Origin: Melaminivora sp034675505
GTDB taxonomy: Bacteria > Pseudomonadota > Gammaproteobacteria > Burkholderiales > Burkholderiaceae_C
Assembly: GCA_034675505.1 (NCBI GenBank)
Contig: JAUCDD010000043.1
Location: 100,992 to 164,991, forward strand
Direction: 5' to 3'
DNA: 64,000 nt
A program made the position numbers and the translations under genes. Under the pieces are notes generated by a model. The model searched no databases, had not been told where the DNA came from, and was given only the letters and a program-made list of their open reading frames with translations. Shown here piece after piece: positions 46,225 to 55,898 of the stretch; within the stretch, counting starts at the first letter, position 1, and each line of letters starts with the position of its first letter.

Positions 46225-47926
46225 GCCAGACGCTGGACGCCGGCCGGCCGCTGCAGATCCGCACCTTCCACAGCTGGTTTGCCGCGCTGCTGTCCAGCGC
46301 GCCGCTGTCGGTGCTGGCCGCGCACGGCCTGCCCACGCGCTACGAGCTGCTGGAAGACGACGAGGCCGCCATGGCCGAAGTCTGGCGCCCCTTCCTGCAC
46401 GCCGTCGCCGGCGACGACACGCTGCGCGCCGACTACCAGGCCTGCGTGGCCGCGCACGGCCGCTCGCAGACGCACAAGGCGCTGGAGGCGGCGCTGAAGA
46501 AGCGCGTGGAGTTCACCCTGGCCGACGAGGCGGGGGTGGTGGACCAGGCGGTGCCTGCCTTCCAGGCGGTGTTCAGCCACCTGGACGGGGCCGGGCACCC
46601 CGCCGACTGGCTGCTGCAGCGCGCAGCCGGGCGGGCCATGCTGCAGGACGCGGCGCGCGCGCTCGCGCCGCTGGCGCCCAGCTTCGCCGCCAAGGGCGGC
46701 GAACTGCTGGCGGCCAGCGAGGCCGGCGACTGGCAGGGCGTGCTCCAGGCCCTGTTCACCAAGGAAGGCACGGGCACGCCGCGTACTTTCGGCAAGTCGC
46801 CGCCGCAGGCCGTGCTCGACGCGCAGGCCGAAGCCGACGTGCTGCGCCAGGCGTGCTGCCAGCACGAGGCCTGGCAGCACCAGCAGCGCATGGCGCGCCT
46901 GACGCGCCGCATGGTTGCCGAGTTCGCGCAGCTCAAGCGCGAGCGCGGCTGGATCGACATGAACGACATCGAGCGCACCGCGCTGGCGCTGTTGTCCGAC
47001 CCCGTGCTGTCGGGCTGGGTGCAGGAGCGCCTGGACGCCCGCGTGCGCCACCTGCTGATCGATGAGTTCCAGGACACCAACCCGCTGCAGTGGCAGGCCC
47101 TGCACGCCTGGCTGTCGGGCTACGGCGGCGCCGGCGGCGGCCAGCTGCCGCCCAGCGTGTTCATCGTCGGCGACCCCAAGCAGAGCATCTACCGCTTCCG
47201 CCGCGCCGAGCCGCAGGTGTTCCGCGCCGCGCAGGCCTTCGTGCAGACCGTGCTGGGCGGCGACCTGCTGGCCTGCGACCACACGCGGCGCAACGCTGCC
47301 AGCGTCATCGGCTGCGTCAACCGCGTCATGCAGGCCGCGCAGGCCGCGCAGCTGTACAGCGGCTTTCGCGCGCACACCACCGAGTCTGGCGAATGCGGCG
47401 CGCTGGTGCAGCTGCCGCCCATCGCGCGCGCGGGCCGCGACGGCGGCGCCGCCCAGGCCGGCGGGCCGCCCTGGCGCGACAGCCTGGCGCAGGCGCGCCA
47501 TGAAGCCGAGGAAACGCTGCTGATGCGCGAGTGCGCGCAGGCCGCGCAGTGGGTGGCAGCGCAGATCGGCGCCGGGCTGGCGCCGCAGGACGTGCTGGTG
47601 CTGGCGCGCAAGCACGACCGGCTGGCGCAGATGCAGGAGGCGCTGCGCGCGCTGCACATCCCCTGCGTGCGCCCCAAAAAGCCCAGCTGGCCGACGCACC
47701 CGAGGTGCAGGACGTGGTCGCCCTGCTGGACGCCCTGGTCTCCCCCGACCACGACCTGGCGCTGGCGCGCGCCCTCAAGTCGCCCCTGTTCGGCCTGGAC
47801 GACGCGGCGCTGGTGGCCCTGGAGCTGCAGCGGCGCGCGGCGCAGGCCCGCCAGGACGCGCCCGCCGAGCCGGACGGCGCCGCGCCCGGGCCGGCGCAGC
47901 CCACGCGCTGCAGCTGGCTCGATGTG

Positions 47927-47984
47927 CTTCAAAAAAATGAGCAAGATGCCGCCAGTTTGCAAGGGCTGGGGGCCGATTTGACCC
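47927..47984 (-). repeat. Dispersed repeat family A, copy 11 (inside addA)
   Basis: On the minus strand GGGTCAAATCGGCCCCCAGC, CTGGCGGCATCTTGCTCATT, TTTTTGAAGC. It is translated as LQKNEQDAASLQGLGADLTQ in a variable loop of the helicase. Confidence 0.55.
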
Positions 47985-49213
47985 AATACCAGCAGTGGCT
48001 GGCCGTTTTGCCGCCGCACGACGCGCTGCAGGCCATCTACGCCCACCGCGACGTGCTGGCGCGCTACGCGCGCGCGACGCCCGCCGCGCAGCGCACGGGC
48101 GTGCTGGCCCAGCTGCGCGCGCTGCTGGCGGCCGCGCTGGACGAGGCTGGCGGGCGCTACCTCACGCCCTACGCCTTCGTGCGCGCCATGAAGCACGGCG
48201 GCCCGCGCGCCCCCGGCCGGGTGGACATGCAGGCCGTGCGGCTGCTGACCATCCACGGCGCCAAGGGCCTGGAGGCCCAGGCCGTGCTGCTGCTGGACAC
48301 CGACGCCGGCGCCCAGCGCGCCGAAACCATGGGCGCGCTGGTGGACTGGCCGGGCGAGCATCCCGTGCCGCGCCAGTTCGTCTTCCTGGCCAGCGAAACC
48401 AGGCCGCCGCCCAGCGTGCGCGAGCTGCTGGCCAGCGAGCTGGTCGAGCGCCAGCGCGAGGAGCTCAACACCCTGTACGTCGCCATGACGCGCGCGCGCC
48501 GCTGCCTGGCGCTGTCGTGCGTGCAGGCGCGGGCCGGCGGCCACGCGCCGGACAGCTGGTGGAGCCGCCTGCTGGCCGACCTGCAGCCCCACGCCGGCGC
48601 GGAGGCCGCTCCCGGCGGCGGGCCGGCCGCCGCCGGCGCGGACATCGCCCTGGCCGTGCTGCCCGCCTATACCCCTGCGCCCCAGCCCCCGGCCCCGCCG
48701 CCGCCCGCCAGCACCGAGCAGTCGCGCCAGGGCGAAGCCATGCACCAGCTGCTGGAGCAGGCCGGCCATGCCGCCGGGCTGGAGCAGGTCTGCGCCGCAC
48801 GCCTGGCGCGCCTGGCGCGTGACTTCGACCTGCCCCTGGACGCCGCGGCGCACGCCGCCGCCATGGCGCGCAGCATCCTGCAGGGCGAAGGCGCCTGGGC
48901 CTGGGACGAGGCCCAGGTCGAGCAGGCCATGAACGAAGTGCCCCTGACCTGGCAGGGCCAGGGGCTGCGCCTGGACCGGCTGGTGCGCCTGCGCCAGCCG
49001 CGCCAGGGCGCGCGCTGGTGGGTGCTGGACTACAAGAGCGCCGCCGAGCCCGAACTCCAGCTGCCGCTGCTGGCGCAGATGCGCCGCTACCGCGAGGCGC
49101 TGGCCGTGCTGCTGCCCGGCGAGGCGGTGCAGGCGGCGTTCCTGACCAGCCAGGGCCGCCTGGTGCTGGTGGACGCCGCGCACCAGGCGGAGCTGTTTTG
49201 AAACCCCCCACAC

Positions 49214-50617
49214 ATGATGAACGACGACACCTTGCTGACCCCACCCGCCGCCCCCCTGGCCTGCGACCTGGCCGTGATCGGCGCCGGCCCGGCCGGGCTG
49301 ATGGCCGCCGAGGCCGCCCATGCTGCCGGCGTGCGCAGCGTGCATGTGTTCGACGCCATGCCCTCGGCCGGGCGCAAGTTCCTGCTGGCCGGCAAGGGCG
49401 GGCTGAACCTGACGCACTCCGAGCCCTTGCCGGCCTTCCTGGAGCGCTATGGCGCCCGGGCGGCCGCGCTGGCGCCGCTGGTGCAGGCGTTTGGCCCGCA
49501 GCAGCTGCGCGAGTGGGCGCAGGCGCTGGGCGTGGACACCTTCGTGGGCACTTCAGGGCGGGTGTTTCCCGCCGACATGAAGGCCGCGCCGCTGCTGCGC
49601 GCCTGGCTGCAGCGGCTGCGCGCAGCCGGCGTGCAGCTGCACATGCGCCAGCGCTGGCTGGGCTGGCAGGACGCGGCCACGGCGGGCGGCGCCGGCGAGG
49701 GCGCGCTGCAGCAGCTGCGGTTCGCCACGCCCGCCGGCCCGGCCAGCGTGCAGGCGCGCGCCGTGGTGCTGGCGCTGGGCGGCGCCAGCTGGGCGCGGCT
49801 GGGCTCGGATGGCGCCTGGGCCGCGCTGCTGCAGCAGCGCGGCGTGGCCATCGCCCCGCTGCAGCCGGCCAACTGCGGCTTCGACGTGCTGGGCGCCGGC
49901 GCCGGGGCGGGCGAGACACGGCGTGAATTCCTGCGCGAGCTGCTGGGCCGCCAGGAGCCGGCGCAGCCGGGGTGGTCGGCGTACTTTGCCGAGCGCTTCG
50001 CCGGCCAGCCGCTGAAGTCGGTGCGGCTGTCGTTTGCCGACAGCCAGGGGCGGCGGTTCGAGCGGCGCGGCGAATTCGTCGCCACCGCCACCGGCGTGGA
50101 AGGCAGCCTGGTCTACGCCGCATCCAGCCTGCTGCGCGACGAGATCGCCGCGCACGGCAGCGCCACGCTGCACCTGGACCTGCTGCCCGACCATGCCCCC
50201 GAGCGGGTGCTGGCCGAAGTGCGCCACCCGCGCGGCGCGCGCAGCCTGGCCAACCACCTCAAGGGCCGGCTGGGACTGGCCGGGCTCAAGGCGGCGCTGC
50301 TGCACGAGGTGCTGGGTAGGCAGGGCATGCAGGATGCCGTGCAGCTGGCGCAGGCCATCAAGGCGCTGCCCCTGACGCTGGTGGCGCCGCGGCCCATCGA
50401 CGAGAGCATCAGCACCGCCGGCGGCGTGGCGCTGCAGGAGCTCGATGAGGCGCTGATGCTGCGCGCGCTGCCCGGCGCGTTCTGCGCGGGCGAGATGCTG
50501 GACTGGGAGGCGCCCACCGGCGGCTACCTGCTCACCGCCTGCTTTGCCACGGGCCGCGCAGCCGGGCAGGGCGCGGCGCGCTGGCTGGCGGCGGCGGATC
50601 AGAACCGGGTGCGGTAG
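49214..50617 (+). CDS. BaiN/HI0933-type FAD-dependent oxidoreductase
   Basis: 467-residue flavoprotein of the HI0933/BaiN family (TIGR03862 type). The Rossmann FAD site is LAVIGAGPAGLMAAEAA (about 19-35). The family signature AGRKFLLAGKGGLNLTHSE follows. The C-terminal FAD motif is GAFCAGEMLDWEAPTGGYLL, near residue 425. Reactions in this family are poorly known; one member reduces bile-acid intermediates. Start ATG at 49214 (or 49217). It lies 12 bases after the addA-like gene, and its last 19 bases overlap the convergent exported-protein gene. Confidence 0.85.
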   Translation: MMNDDTLLTPPAAPLACDLAVIGAGPAGLMAAEAAHAAGVRSVHVFDAMPSAGRKFLLAGKGGLNLTHSEPLPAFLERYGARAAALAPLVQAFGPQQLREWAQALGVDTFVGTSGRVFPADMKAAPLLRAWLQRLRAAGVQLHMRQRWLGWQDAATAGGAGEGALQQLRFATPAGPASVQARAVVLALGGASWARLGSDGAWAALLQQRGVAIAPLQPANCGFDVLGAGAGAGETRREFLRELLGRQEPAQPGWSAYFAERFAGQPLKSVRLSFADSQGRRFERRGEFVATATGVEGSLVYAASSLLRDEIAAHGSATLHLDLLPDHAPERVLAEVRHPRGARSLANHLKGRLGLAGLKAALLHEVLGRQGMQDAVQLAQAIKALPLTLVAPRPIDESISTAGGVALQELDEALMLRALPGAFCAGEMLDWEAPTGGYLLTACFATGRAAGQGAARWLAAADQNRVR

Positions 50618-51243
50618 TACACCATCGGCCCGCCATGGCGGGCGCGCAGCAGCAGCCGGGCATCGCCCTGCAGCTGCACGCCGATGGCGCCGAACTCGGG
50701 GATCAGCCCGCCGGTGCGCGATGCCTTCCACTGCACTTCCAGCCGGGTGCCGACGCCGGCGGGCTCGCGCGCCCAGATCATGCCCATCGCGTCATGCGTG
50801 GCGATCCGGCTGCTGGTGCGCGTCCAGGCCTGTATGTCCAGGTGCACGCGCGGCTCCAGCCGGGTGCGCCAGCGCAGGCCCAGGTCGTAGGCCAGCGGCG
50901 CGGCCGGGCTGCTTTCCACGGCGCCGGCCGACAGCACGCCCAGCGTCAGCCCGATGCTGGAGGGCTTGTCCGGGCTCAGCCAGCCGGTGGCTTCGCTGTA
51001 GCGGGCATGGGCCAGCGCCGGGCTGGCGCCGCTGCTGAACAGCGCGGCGTCCTCGCGCAGGCGCAGCGTCAGGCTGTCAGGGGCGACGCCGGAGTGGCGG
51101 CGCGAGGCTTCCTCGGCCACGGCGCTCCTGGCGCGTTCGGCCAGGTCGTCCTGGGCCCAGGCCAGGGCCGGGTTGATCGATGCCCAGAGGGCCAGGGCCA
51201 GCGCAGCGCTGGCAGGTGGGGGCAGTGGGGGGCGGGGCTTCAT
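50599..51243 (-). CDS. Hypothetical exported protein
   Basis: 214-residue protein of unknown function. A Sec signal peptide (residues about 1-31, ending NPALAWA before QDDLAE) is clear. The mature part alternates hydrophobic and polar residues (SIGLTLGVLSAG, AYDLGLRWRTRLE, HLDIQAWTRTSS, GTRLEVQWKAS, MVYYRTRF) and ends in Phe, which suggests beta-strands, possibly an outer-membrane-associated barrel. I do not recognise the family. Start ATG at 51243; an in-frame ATG at 51255 adds four residues. It ends inside the 3' end of the BaiN gene. Confidence 0.7.
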   Translation of the reverse strand: MKPRPPLPPPASAALALALWASINPALAWAQDDLAERARSAVAEEASRRHSGVAPDSLTLRLREDAALFSSGASPALAHARYSEATGWLSPDKPSSIGLTLGVLSAGAVESSPAAPLAYDLGLRWRTRLEPRVHLDIQAWTRTSSRIATHDAMGMIWAREPAGVGTRLEVQWKASRTGGLIPEFGAIGVQLQGDARLLLRARHGGPMVYYRTRF

Positions 51244-51404
51244 GGCGGTACACATGGGGCGGCAACCGATGGGTTGGCTCCAGTATGGACACGCCTGCGC
51301 GCGCGGTCAGCGCCGGACGGCGCAGCTGCCTGTCAGACAAACGGCCGCAGCCGCTGTACGGAAGGCAGGAAGCAGGGAAGCAAGGGGGAGAAAGAAAGAA
51401 GAGG

Positions 51405-51500
51405 TGACGAGCCTTACCCCCGGCACTGGCTCCACGGTTAGGGCTGCTTGGTTCCCCACCTGACCCGGTTGGCCGCTTCCCCATGCGGGGAGGCCCGTCA
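51405..51500 (-). ncRNA. ffs: 4.5S signal recognition particle RNA
   Basis: The minus strand contains the SRP helix 8 core GGGTCAGGTGGGGAACCAAG followed by CAGCCCTAACC. This is the Ffh-binding symmetric loop CAGG/AGCAG with a GGAA tetraloop closed by GG/CC. The outer ends TGACGGGCCT (51500-51491) and AGGCTCGTCA (51414-51405) pair over ten bases, giving a 96-base hairpin. A -10 box TACAAT at 51512-51507 places the start at 51500. In many beta- and gammaproteobacteria ffs lies near dnaX; here a PAS-GGDEF gene sits between. Confidence 0.9.
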
Positions 51501-51506
51501 GCGGCG

Positions 51507-51512
51507 ATTGTA
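51507..51512 (-). promoter_or_regulatory. -10 box of ffs
   Basis: TACAAT on the minus strand, seven bases before the predicted RNA 5' end. The -35 region is weak (CTGGCG-like), with a suboptimal spacing. Confidence 0.6.
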
Positions 51513-51541
51513 GCTGCTTGCCGGCGCCGCCAGGGGCAGGT

Positions 51542-52866
51542 TCACGCGGCGGCGCCGTGGGCGCCCATGTCCGGCCAGGCGACGGTGCGGTCGCGGCCCG
51601 CGCGCTTGGCGGCATACAGCGCCTGGTCGGCGTGCAGGAACAGGGCGTCAAAGCGCGGCGTCAGCGTGCTGGCGCTGGCCACGCCGAAGCTGGCGCTGAC
51701 GCGCAGCCCGTCCGGCCAGTCGCCGGATGACAGGGCGGCCAGCTGCACGCGGATGCGCTCGGCCATGGCCAGCGCCCCGGGCAGCGGCGTGGCCGGCAGC
51801 AGGATGGAGAACTCCTCGCCGCCGGTGCGGGCGCACAGGTCGGTGCCGCGCAGCACCTGGCGGCAGCAGTGGGCGAACGCGCGCAGCACCCGGTCGCCCA
51901 CGGGGTGTCCATGGGCGTCGTTGATGGCCTTGAAGTGGTCGATGTCGATCGCCAGCAGCGACAGCGGCGCGGCCTGCGCGCGGCTGTGGTCGAACTCGCG
52001 CTCGGCCTGCTCCCAGAAGCGGCCGCGGTTCACCAGGCCGGTCAGGCTGTCGTGGTCGGCGCGCAGGCGCAGCTGCTCCTTGAGTTCGTGCAGCTCGGTG
52101 ATGTCGGTGCTCACGCCGATGACGGCCGGGGTGCCCGAGGGCGCGGTGCAGGGCACGACCACGCTCCAGTAGTGGCGCATCTGCCCGCTGGCGTCCGGCA
52201 GCGATGCCTCGCTGCTGTGGCGCTGGCCGCTGGCGAGGATTTGCTGGTCCAGCTTCCAGAAGCGGTCTGCCGCCTCCCGGGCAGGAAGTCGGTATCGCGC
52301 CGCCCGACGATGGCCTGCACGGGCTGGCCGAAGGCGCGCGCCATGTTCTGGTTGGCATAGACGAAGCGGCGCTCGGCGTCCTTCATGTACACCAGCGCAT
52401 CGACGCCGTTCAGCACGGCGTCCAGCAGCACGTTTTGCTGGTGCACCTGGTCTTCGAGACGCTTCTTGGCGGTGATGTCGTGCGAGATGCCGATCAGGCC
52501 GACGATGTGGCCCTGCGCGTCGCGCAGCGGCTTCTTGATCGACCAGTAGGTGCGCAGCTCGCCGGTGCCGGGCACTGGGTGCGACTCCTCGCGCGCCAGG
52601 ATCTCGCCGCCGTGCAGCACGCGGGCGTCGGCGGCGCGCAGGGCCGCATCGGCCTGCTCGTCCAGGGGCACCACGTCGCTGAACAGCCGGCCCAGCACCT
52701 CCTGCAGCTGCGCCACGCCCAGCAGATCGAGCACCAGACGGTTGGCGTAGGTGTAGCGGCCCTGCAGGTCGGTCGTGTAGACGAAGGCGCCGACTTCGTC
52801 GAGCAGCAGGCGGAAGGCGTCCGGGGGCGGCGTCGGGCTGGGAGGGCAGGCGTCGGTGGCAGGCAT
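51542..52866 (-). pseudogene. PAS-PAS-GGDEF diguanylate cyclase, frameshifted
   Basis: Cytosolic diguanylate cyclase of about 441 residues when repaired. Two PAS domains come first (FVYTTDLQGRYTYANRLVLD and LVYMKDAERRFVYANQNMAR), followed by a GGDEF domain with the active motif GGEEF and RADHDSLTGLVNRGRFWEQA. The frame breaks at CCCGGG 52276-52281: one base is missing. Adding one G/C there joins GRRDTDFLP to REAADRFWKLDQQI without a gap. Start ATG at 52866, divergent from dnaX. As written, the product would lose the cyclase domain. It probably affects surface or biofilm behaviour through cyclic di-GMP. Confidence 0.87.
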
Positions 52867-52954
52867 GGGGCAATGAAGGCGGTGCAGGTGCGGGTGCCGG
52901 GCCAGTATGCCTGGGGCGGGCGGCGCCGGCATGGCACATAGAATCGCCCCCCCC

Positions 52955-54744
52955 ATGTCCTACCTCGTGCTCGCCCGCAAGTACCGTCCCAAGACCTTCT
53001 CGGAGATGGTGGGCCAGGAGCACGTCGTGCAGGCGCTGACCAACGCGCTCACGCAGCAGCGCCTGCACCACGCCTACCTGTTCACAGGCACGCGCGGCGT
53101 GGGCAAGACCACCGTCTCGCGCATCCTGGCCAAGTCGCTGAACTGCCAGGGGCCGGATGGGCGCGGCGGCATCACCGCCACGCCCTGCGGCGTGTGCCCG
53201 GCCTGCACGGCCATCGACGAGGGGCGCTTTCCCGACTACACCGAGCTGGACGCCGCCTCCAACCGCGGCGTGGACGAGGTGCAGGGCCTGCTGGAGCAGG
53301 CCGTGTACAAGCCGGTGCAGGGCCGCTTCAAGGTCTTCATGATCGACGAAGTACACATGCTCACGAACACGGCGTTCAACGCCATGCTCAAGACGCTGGA
53401 GGAGCCGCCCGAGTACCTGAAGTTCGTGCTGGCCACGACCGACCCGCAGAAGGTGCCCGTGACAGTGCTGTCGCGCTGCCTGCAGTTCAACCTGCGGCCC
53501 ATGGCCCCCGAGGTGGTGCTGGAGCACCTGCAGCAGGTGCTGGCCGCAGAGGCCATCGCCGCCGAGCCGCAGGCCCTGCGGCTGCTGGCGCGCGCGGCGC
53601 GCGGCTCCATGCGCGACGCGCTGTCGCTGGCCGACCAGGCCATCGCCTTCGGCGGCGGCCGGGTGGAGCTGGCCGCCGTGCGCCAGATGCTGGGCAGCGT
53701 GGACCGCAGCCATGTGTTCACCCTGGTCGATGCCCTGCTGGCGCGCGGCGACGGGCTGGCCGTGGTGCAGACCTGCGAGCTGCTGCGCGCGCACGGCCTG
53801 TCGGCGGCCTCCACGCTGGAGGAGATGAGCGCCGTGCTGCAGCGCATGGCGGTGCTGCAGGCCGTGCCGCAGCTGGCCGCCCAGGCCGATGCCAGCGACC
53901 CCGACGCGGCCGAGATTGCGCGCCTGGCCGCATTGGCGCCCCCCGACGAGACGCAGCTGCTCTACAGCATCTGCCTGCACGGGCGCACCGAGCTGGGCCT
54001 GGCCCCCGACGAGTACGCCGCCCTGACCATGGCGCTGCTGCGCCTGCTGGCCTTCAAGCCGGCGCAGGCCGCGCCGGTCCCGCCCGCCCCCCCGGCCCCG
54101 CCCGCGGACACTGCGGAAAGAAAAAAACTCTGACGCAGGCCCCGGCTGAGGTGCAGGCGGCCGCGCCCGCGCCCAGACCGCCCATGCGCCTGCCGGTGCG
54201 CGCGCCCGAGGAAATTGGGCAAGAACTGCCCGATGCCGGCGTGGATGGCCGGCCTCTAGCTACACAAACAATAGCAATACCCGTGCACCAGGCGCCCGAG
54301 CCGGGCGCGCGCATGCAGCCCTCGCCCCGCCCCGCTGGCGCCTCGGCACTGGCGCCCAGCGAGGACGGCGACGTGTGGCACGCCGCCGTGCAGCGCCTGG
54401 TGCAGGAAGGCGCCATCAGCGCCCTCACGCGCGAGCTGGCGCTGCAGTCGCAGCTCGTCGCGCGCGACGGCGAGCACTGGCTGCTGCGCATCGAGCGCGA
54501 GTCGCTGAACCAGCCCACGGCGCACGAGCGCCTGCGGGCGGCGCTGGAGGCGGCGGGCTGTGCGCGCCAGATCAGCGTGGAGGTCGGCCGCGTCAGCGAC
54601 AGCCCGGCGCTGCGCAACGCCCATGCCGCCGAAGAGCGCCAAAAGCGCGCCGTGGCCCTCGTGCACGCCGACCCCTATGTGCAGCAGCTGATGCGCGATT
54701 TCGACGCACGCATCGTGCCCGGCAGCATCCGGCCCGAGCCCTGA
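52955..54744 (+). CDS. dnaX: DNA polymerase III subunits tau/gamma (DnaX), -1 frameshift needed for tau
   Basis: Clamp-loader ATPase. Walker A is GTRGVGKTT near residue 45, the zinc module is CGVCPAC, and sensor/Walker B motifs are MIDEVHMLT and SRCLQFNLRP. The zero frame from ATG 52955 ends at TGA 54131-54133 (392 residues, gamma-like). The codons before it are AGA AAA AAA CTC, a perfect A AAA AAA slippery heptamer (54121-54127). A -1 shift there leads to KKTLTQAPAEV and on to 54744, giving a tau-like 596-residue protein with the DnaB- and alpha-binding C-terminal part (VQRLVQEGAISALTRELALQ). A missing A in the run is the alternative. Repeat copy 12 lies in the linker. ybaB and recR follow. 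Confidence 0.92.
54121..54133 (+). promoter_or_regulatory. Slippery heptamer and gamma stop in dnaX
   Basis: A AAA AAA in the correct phase, followed by CTC TGA. -1 slippage yields tau and no slippage yields gamma. No strong Shine-Dalgarno-like stimulator is evident within 15 bases upstream. A CAGGCG/CGCCTG stem (54154-54159 with 54187-54192) is the only hairpin I see and is rather far downstream. Confidence 0.6.
54211..54275 (+). repeat. Dispersed repeat family A, copy 12 (inside dnaX)
   Basis: GAAATTGGGCAAGAACTGCC, GATGCCGGCGTGGATGGCCG, GCCTCTAGCTACACAAACAA TAGC. It is nearly the same as the copy at 908 in its first nine and central bases, and lies in the Pro/Ala-rich linker of tau. Confidence 0.75.
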
Positions 54745-54799
54745 AGCACACCTGCTCCCCGGGCAACCCATCAACCACAAGGAAAGCAAAGGAAACACC

Positions 54800-55132
54800 A
54801 TGTTCAACAAGGGACAGCTCGCCGGCCTCATGAAGCAGGCCCAGGCCATGCAGGACAACCTGAAGAAGGCCCAGGACGAACTGGGCAACATCGAAGTCGA
54901 GGGCGAGGCGGGCGCCGGCCTGGTCAAGGTGCTGATGACCTGCAAGCACGACGTCCGCCGCGTGACCATAGACCCCAGCCTGCTGGCCGAGGACAAGGAC
55001 ATGCTGGAGGACCTGGTGGCCGCCGCCTTCAACGCCGCCGTGCGCCGCGCCGAGGACACCTCGCAGGAGAAGATGGGCAAGCTCACCGCCGGCATGCCGG
55101 GGCTGCCGGCGGGCATGAAATTCCCCTTCTAA
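54800..55132 (+). CDS. ybaB: YbaB/EbfC nucleoid-associated protein
   Basis: 110-residue small DNA-binding protein that forms dimers with a tweezers-like shape. The family start FNKGQLAGLMKQAQAMQ and the mid segment VEGEAGAGLVKVLMTCKHDV are clear, with a Pro/Gly-rich C-terminus. It is in the conserved order dnaX-ybaB-recR. The start ATG at 54800 is preceded by an AGGAAA ribosome site. Confidence 0.96.
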   Translation: MFNKGQLAGLMKQAQAMQDNLKKAQDELGNIEVEGEAGAGLVKVLMTCKHDVRRVTIDPSLLAEDKDMLEDLVAAAFNAAVRRAEDTSQEKMGKLTAGMPGLPAGMKFPF

Positions 55133-55137
55133 GGACA

Positions 55138-55256
55138 ACCCCCTGCGCGGCTGCGCCGCTTCCCCGTTCTCTCGAATGGCTGCGCCATTCGGGAAGGGGG
55201 GGACGACGCTGGTGGGCCGGCGAAGCCGGATCCACGGCGTCTGCTGGCGTTTGGGC
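55138..55256 (+). repeat. Dispersed repeat family B, full copy
   Basis: CCCCCTGCGCGGCTGCGCCG, CTTCCCCGTTCTCTCGAATG, GCTGCGCCATTCGGGAAGGG GGG, then ACGACGCTGGTGGGCCGGCG AAGCCGGATCCACGGCGTCT. Several nested hairpins (AATGGC/GCCATT, TTCCCC/GGGGAA, GCCGGC/GCCGGA) could form between ybaB and recR. Confidence 0.65.
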
Positions 55257-55307
55257 GCGCCAGTTTTTCAGGAGGCTTGCCTTTCTTGGCGTCTTTGGAG
55301 TTTTGGC

Positions 55308-55898
55308 ATGTCTGACACCAGTTCGCTCGATGCGCTGATCCAGGCGCTGCGCCGCTTGCCGGGAGTAGGGCAGAAGTCCGCGCAGCGCATGGCCTTTCAT
55401 TTGCTGCAGCACGACCGCGCCGGCGCGCAGCTGCTGTCGCAGGCGCTGGCGCAGGCGGCCGGCAACGTGCGCCACTGCCAGCGCTGCCACACCTTCACCG
55501 AGCACGAACTGTGCGAGGTCTGCCAGGATCCGGCGCGCGATGCCACGCGCCTGTGCGTGGTCGAGACCCCGGCCGACCAGGCCGCCATGGAGCGCACCGG
55601 CGCGTTCAAGGGCCTGTACTTCGTGCTCATGGGGCGGCTGTCGCCGCTGGATGGCGTGGGCCCGCGCGACATCGGCGTGCAGCAGCTGCTGGAGCGCGCC
55701 GAAGGCGGCGCCGTGCAGGAGGTGATCCTGGCCACCAGCTTCACCGCCGAGGGCGAGGCCACCGCGCACGCGGTGGGCGAGGCCCTGAAGCGCCGGGGCG
55801 TGCGCGTCACCCGGCTGGCGCGCGGCGTGCCCGTGGGCAGCGAACTGGAATACGTGGACCTGGGCACCATCGCGCACGCCCTGGCGGACCGGCGCTGA
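55308..55898 (+). CDS. recR: Recombination protein RecR
   Basis: 196-residue RecFOR-pathway clamp that helps load RecA onto gapped DNA. In order: helix-hairpin-helix (LRRLPGVGQKSAQRMA, about 16-31), C4 zinc finger (CQRCHTFTEHELCEVCQDP, about 57-75), and a TOPRIM domain with VVETPADQAAMERTG and FVLMGRLSPLDGVGP. ATG at 55308 with GGAG eight bases upstream. The 175-base gap from ybaB is filled by the family B repeat. Confidence 0.96.
   Translation: MSDTSSLDALIQALRRLPGVGQKSAQRMAFHLLQHDRAGAQLLSQALAQAAGNVRHCQRCHTFTEHELCEVCQDPARDATRLCVVETPADQAAMERTGAFKGLYFVLMGRLSPLDGVGPRDIGVQQLLERAEGGAVQEVILATSFTAEGEATAHAVGEALKRRGVRVTRLARGVPVGSELEYVDLGTIAHALADRR

Larger units (their letters stand above)
45876..49201 (+). 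pseudogene. AddA-like UvrD-type helicase/nuclease, frameshifted
   Basis: About 1108-residue superfamily 1A helicase with a C-terminal nuclease, partner of the AddB-like protein. The Walker A motif is CAGAGKTWML (about 33). Further motifs are ITFTKKAAGEM, LLIDEFQDTNPLQW, GDPKQSIYRFRRAEP, then LLTIHGAKGLEAQ and LYVAMTRARRCL, and the C-terminal nuclease DxK in WVLDYKSAAEP. The frame breaks at the A5 run 47676-47680: one missing base. With six A the text runs RPKKAQLADAPEVQDVVALL and on to the stop at 49201. Two in-frame segments (46162, 47927) resemble repeat family A. A single missing A suggests a consensus error; if real, the product would end at 47981 without the second helicase half. Confidence 0.87.

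Noticed and set aside
47531..49201. Separate helicase C-terminal gene downstream of a short addA
   Set aside because: The family sequence continues without a gap across one missing A at 47676-47680, so this is one gene with a frameshift.
54121..54744. A separate gene for the C-terminal tau segment
   Set aside because: It has no start codon or ribosome site of its own, and continues the tau sequence directly across the slippery heptamer.
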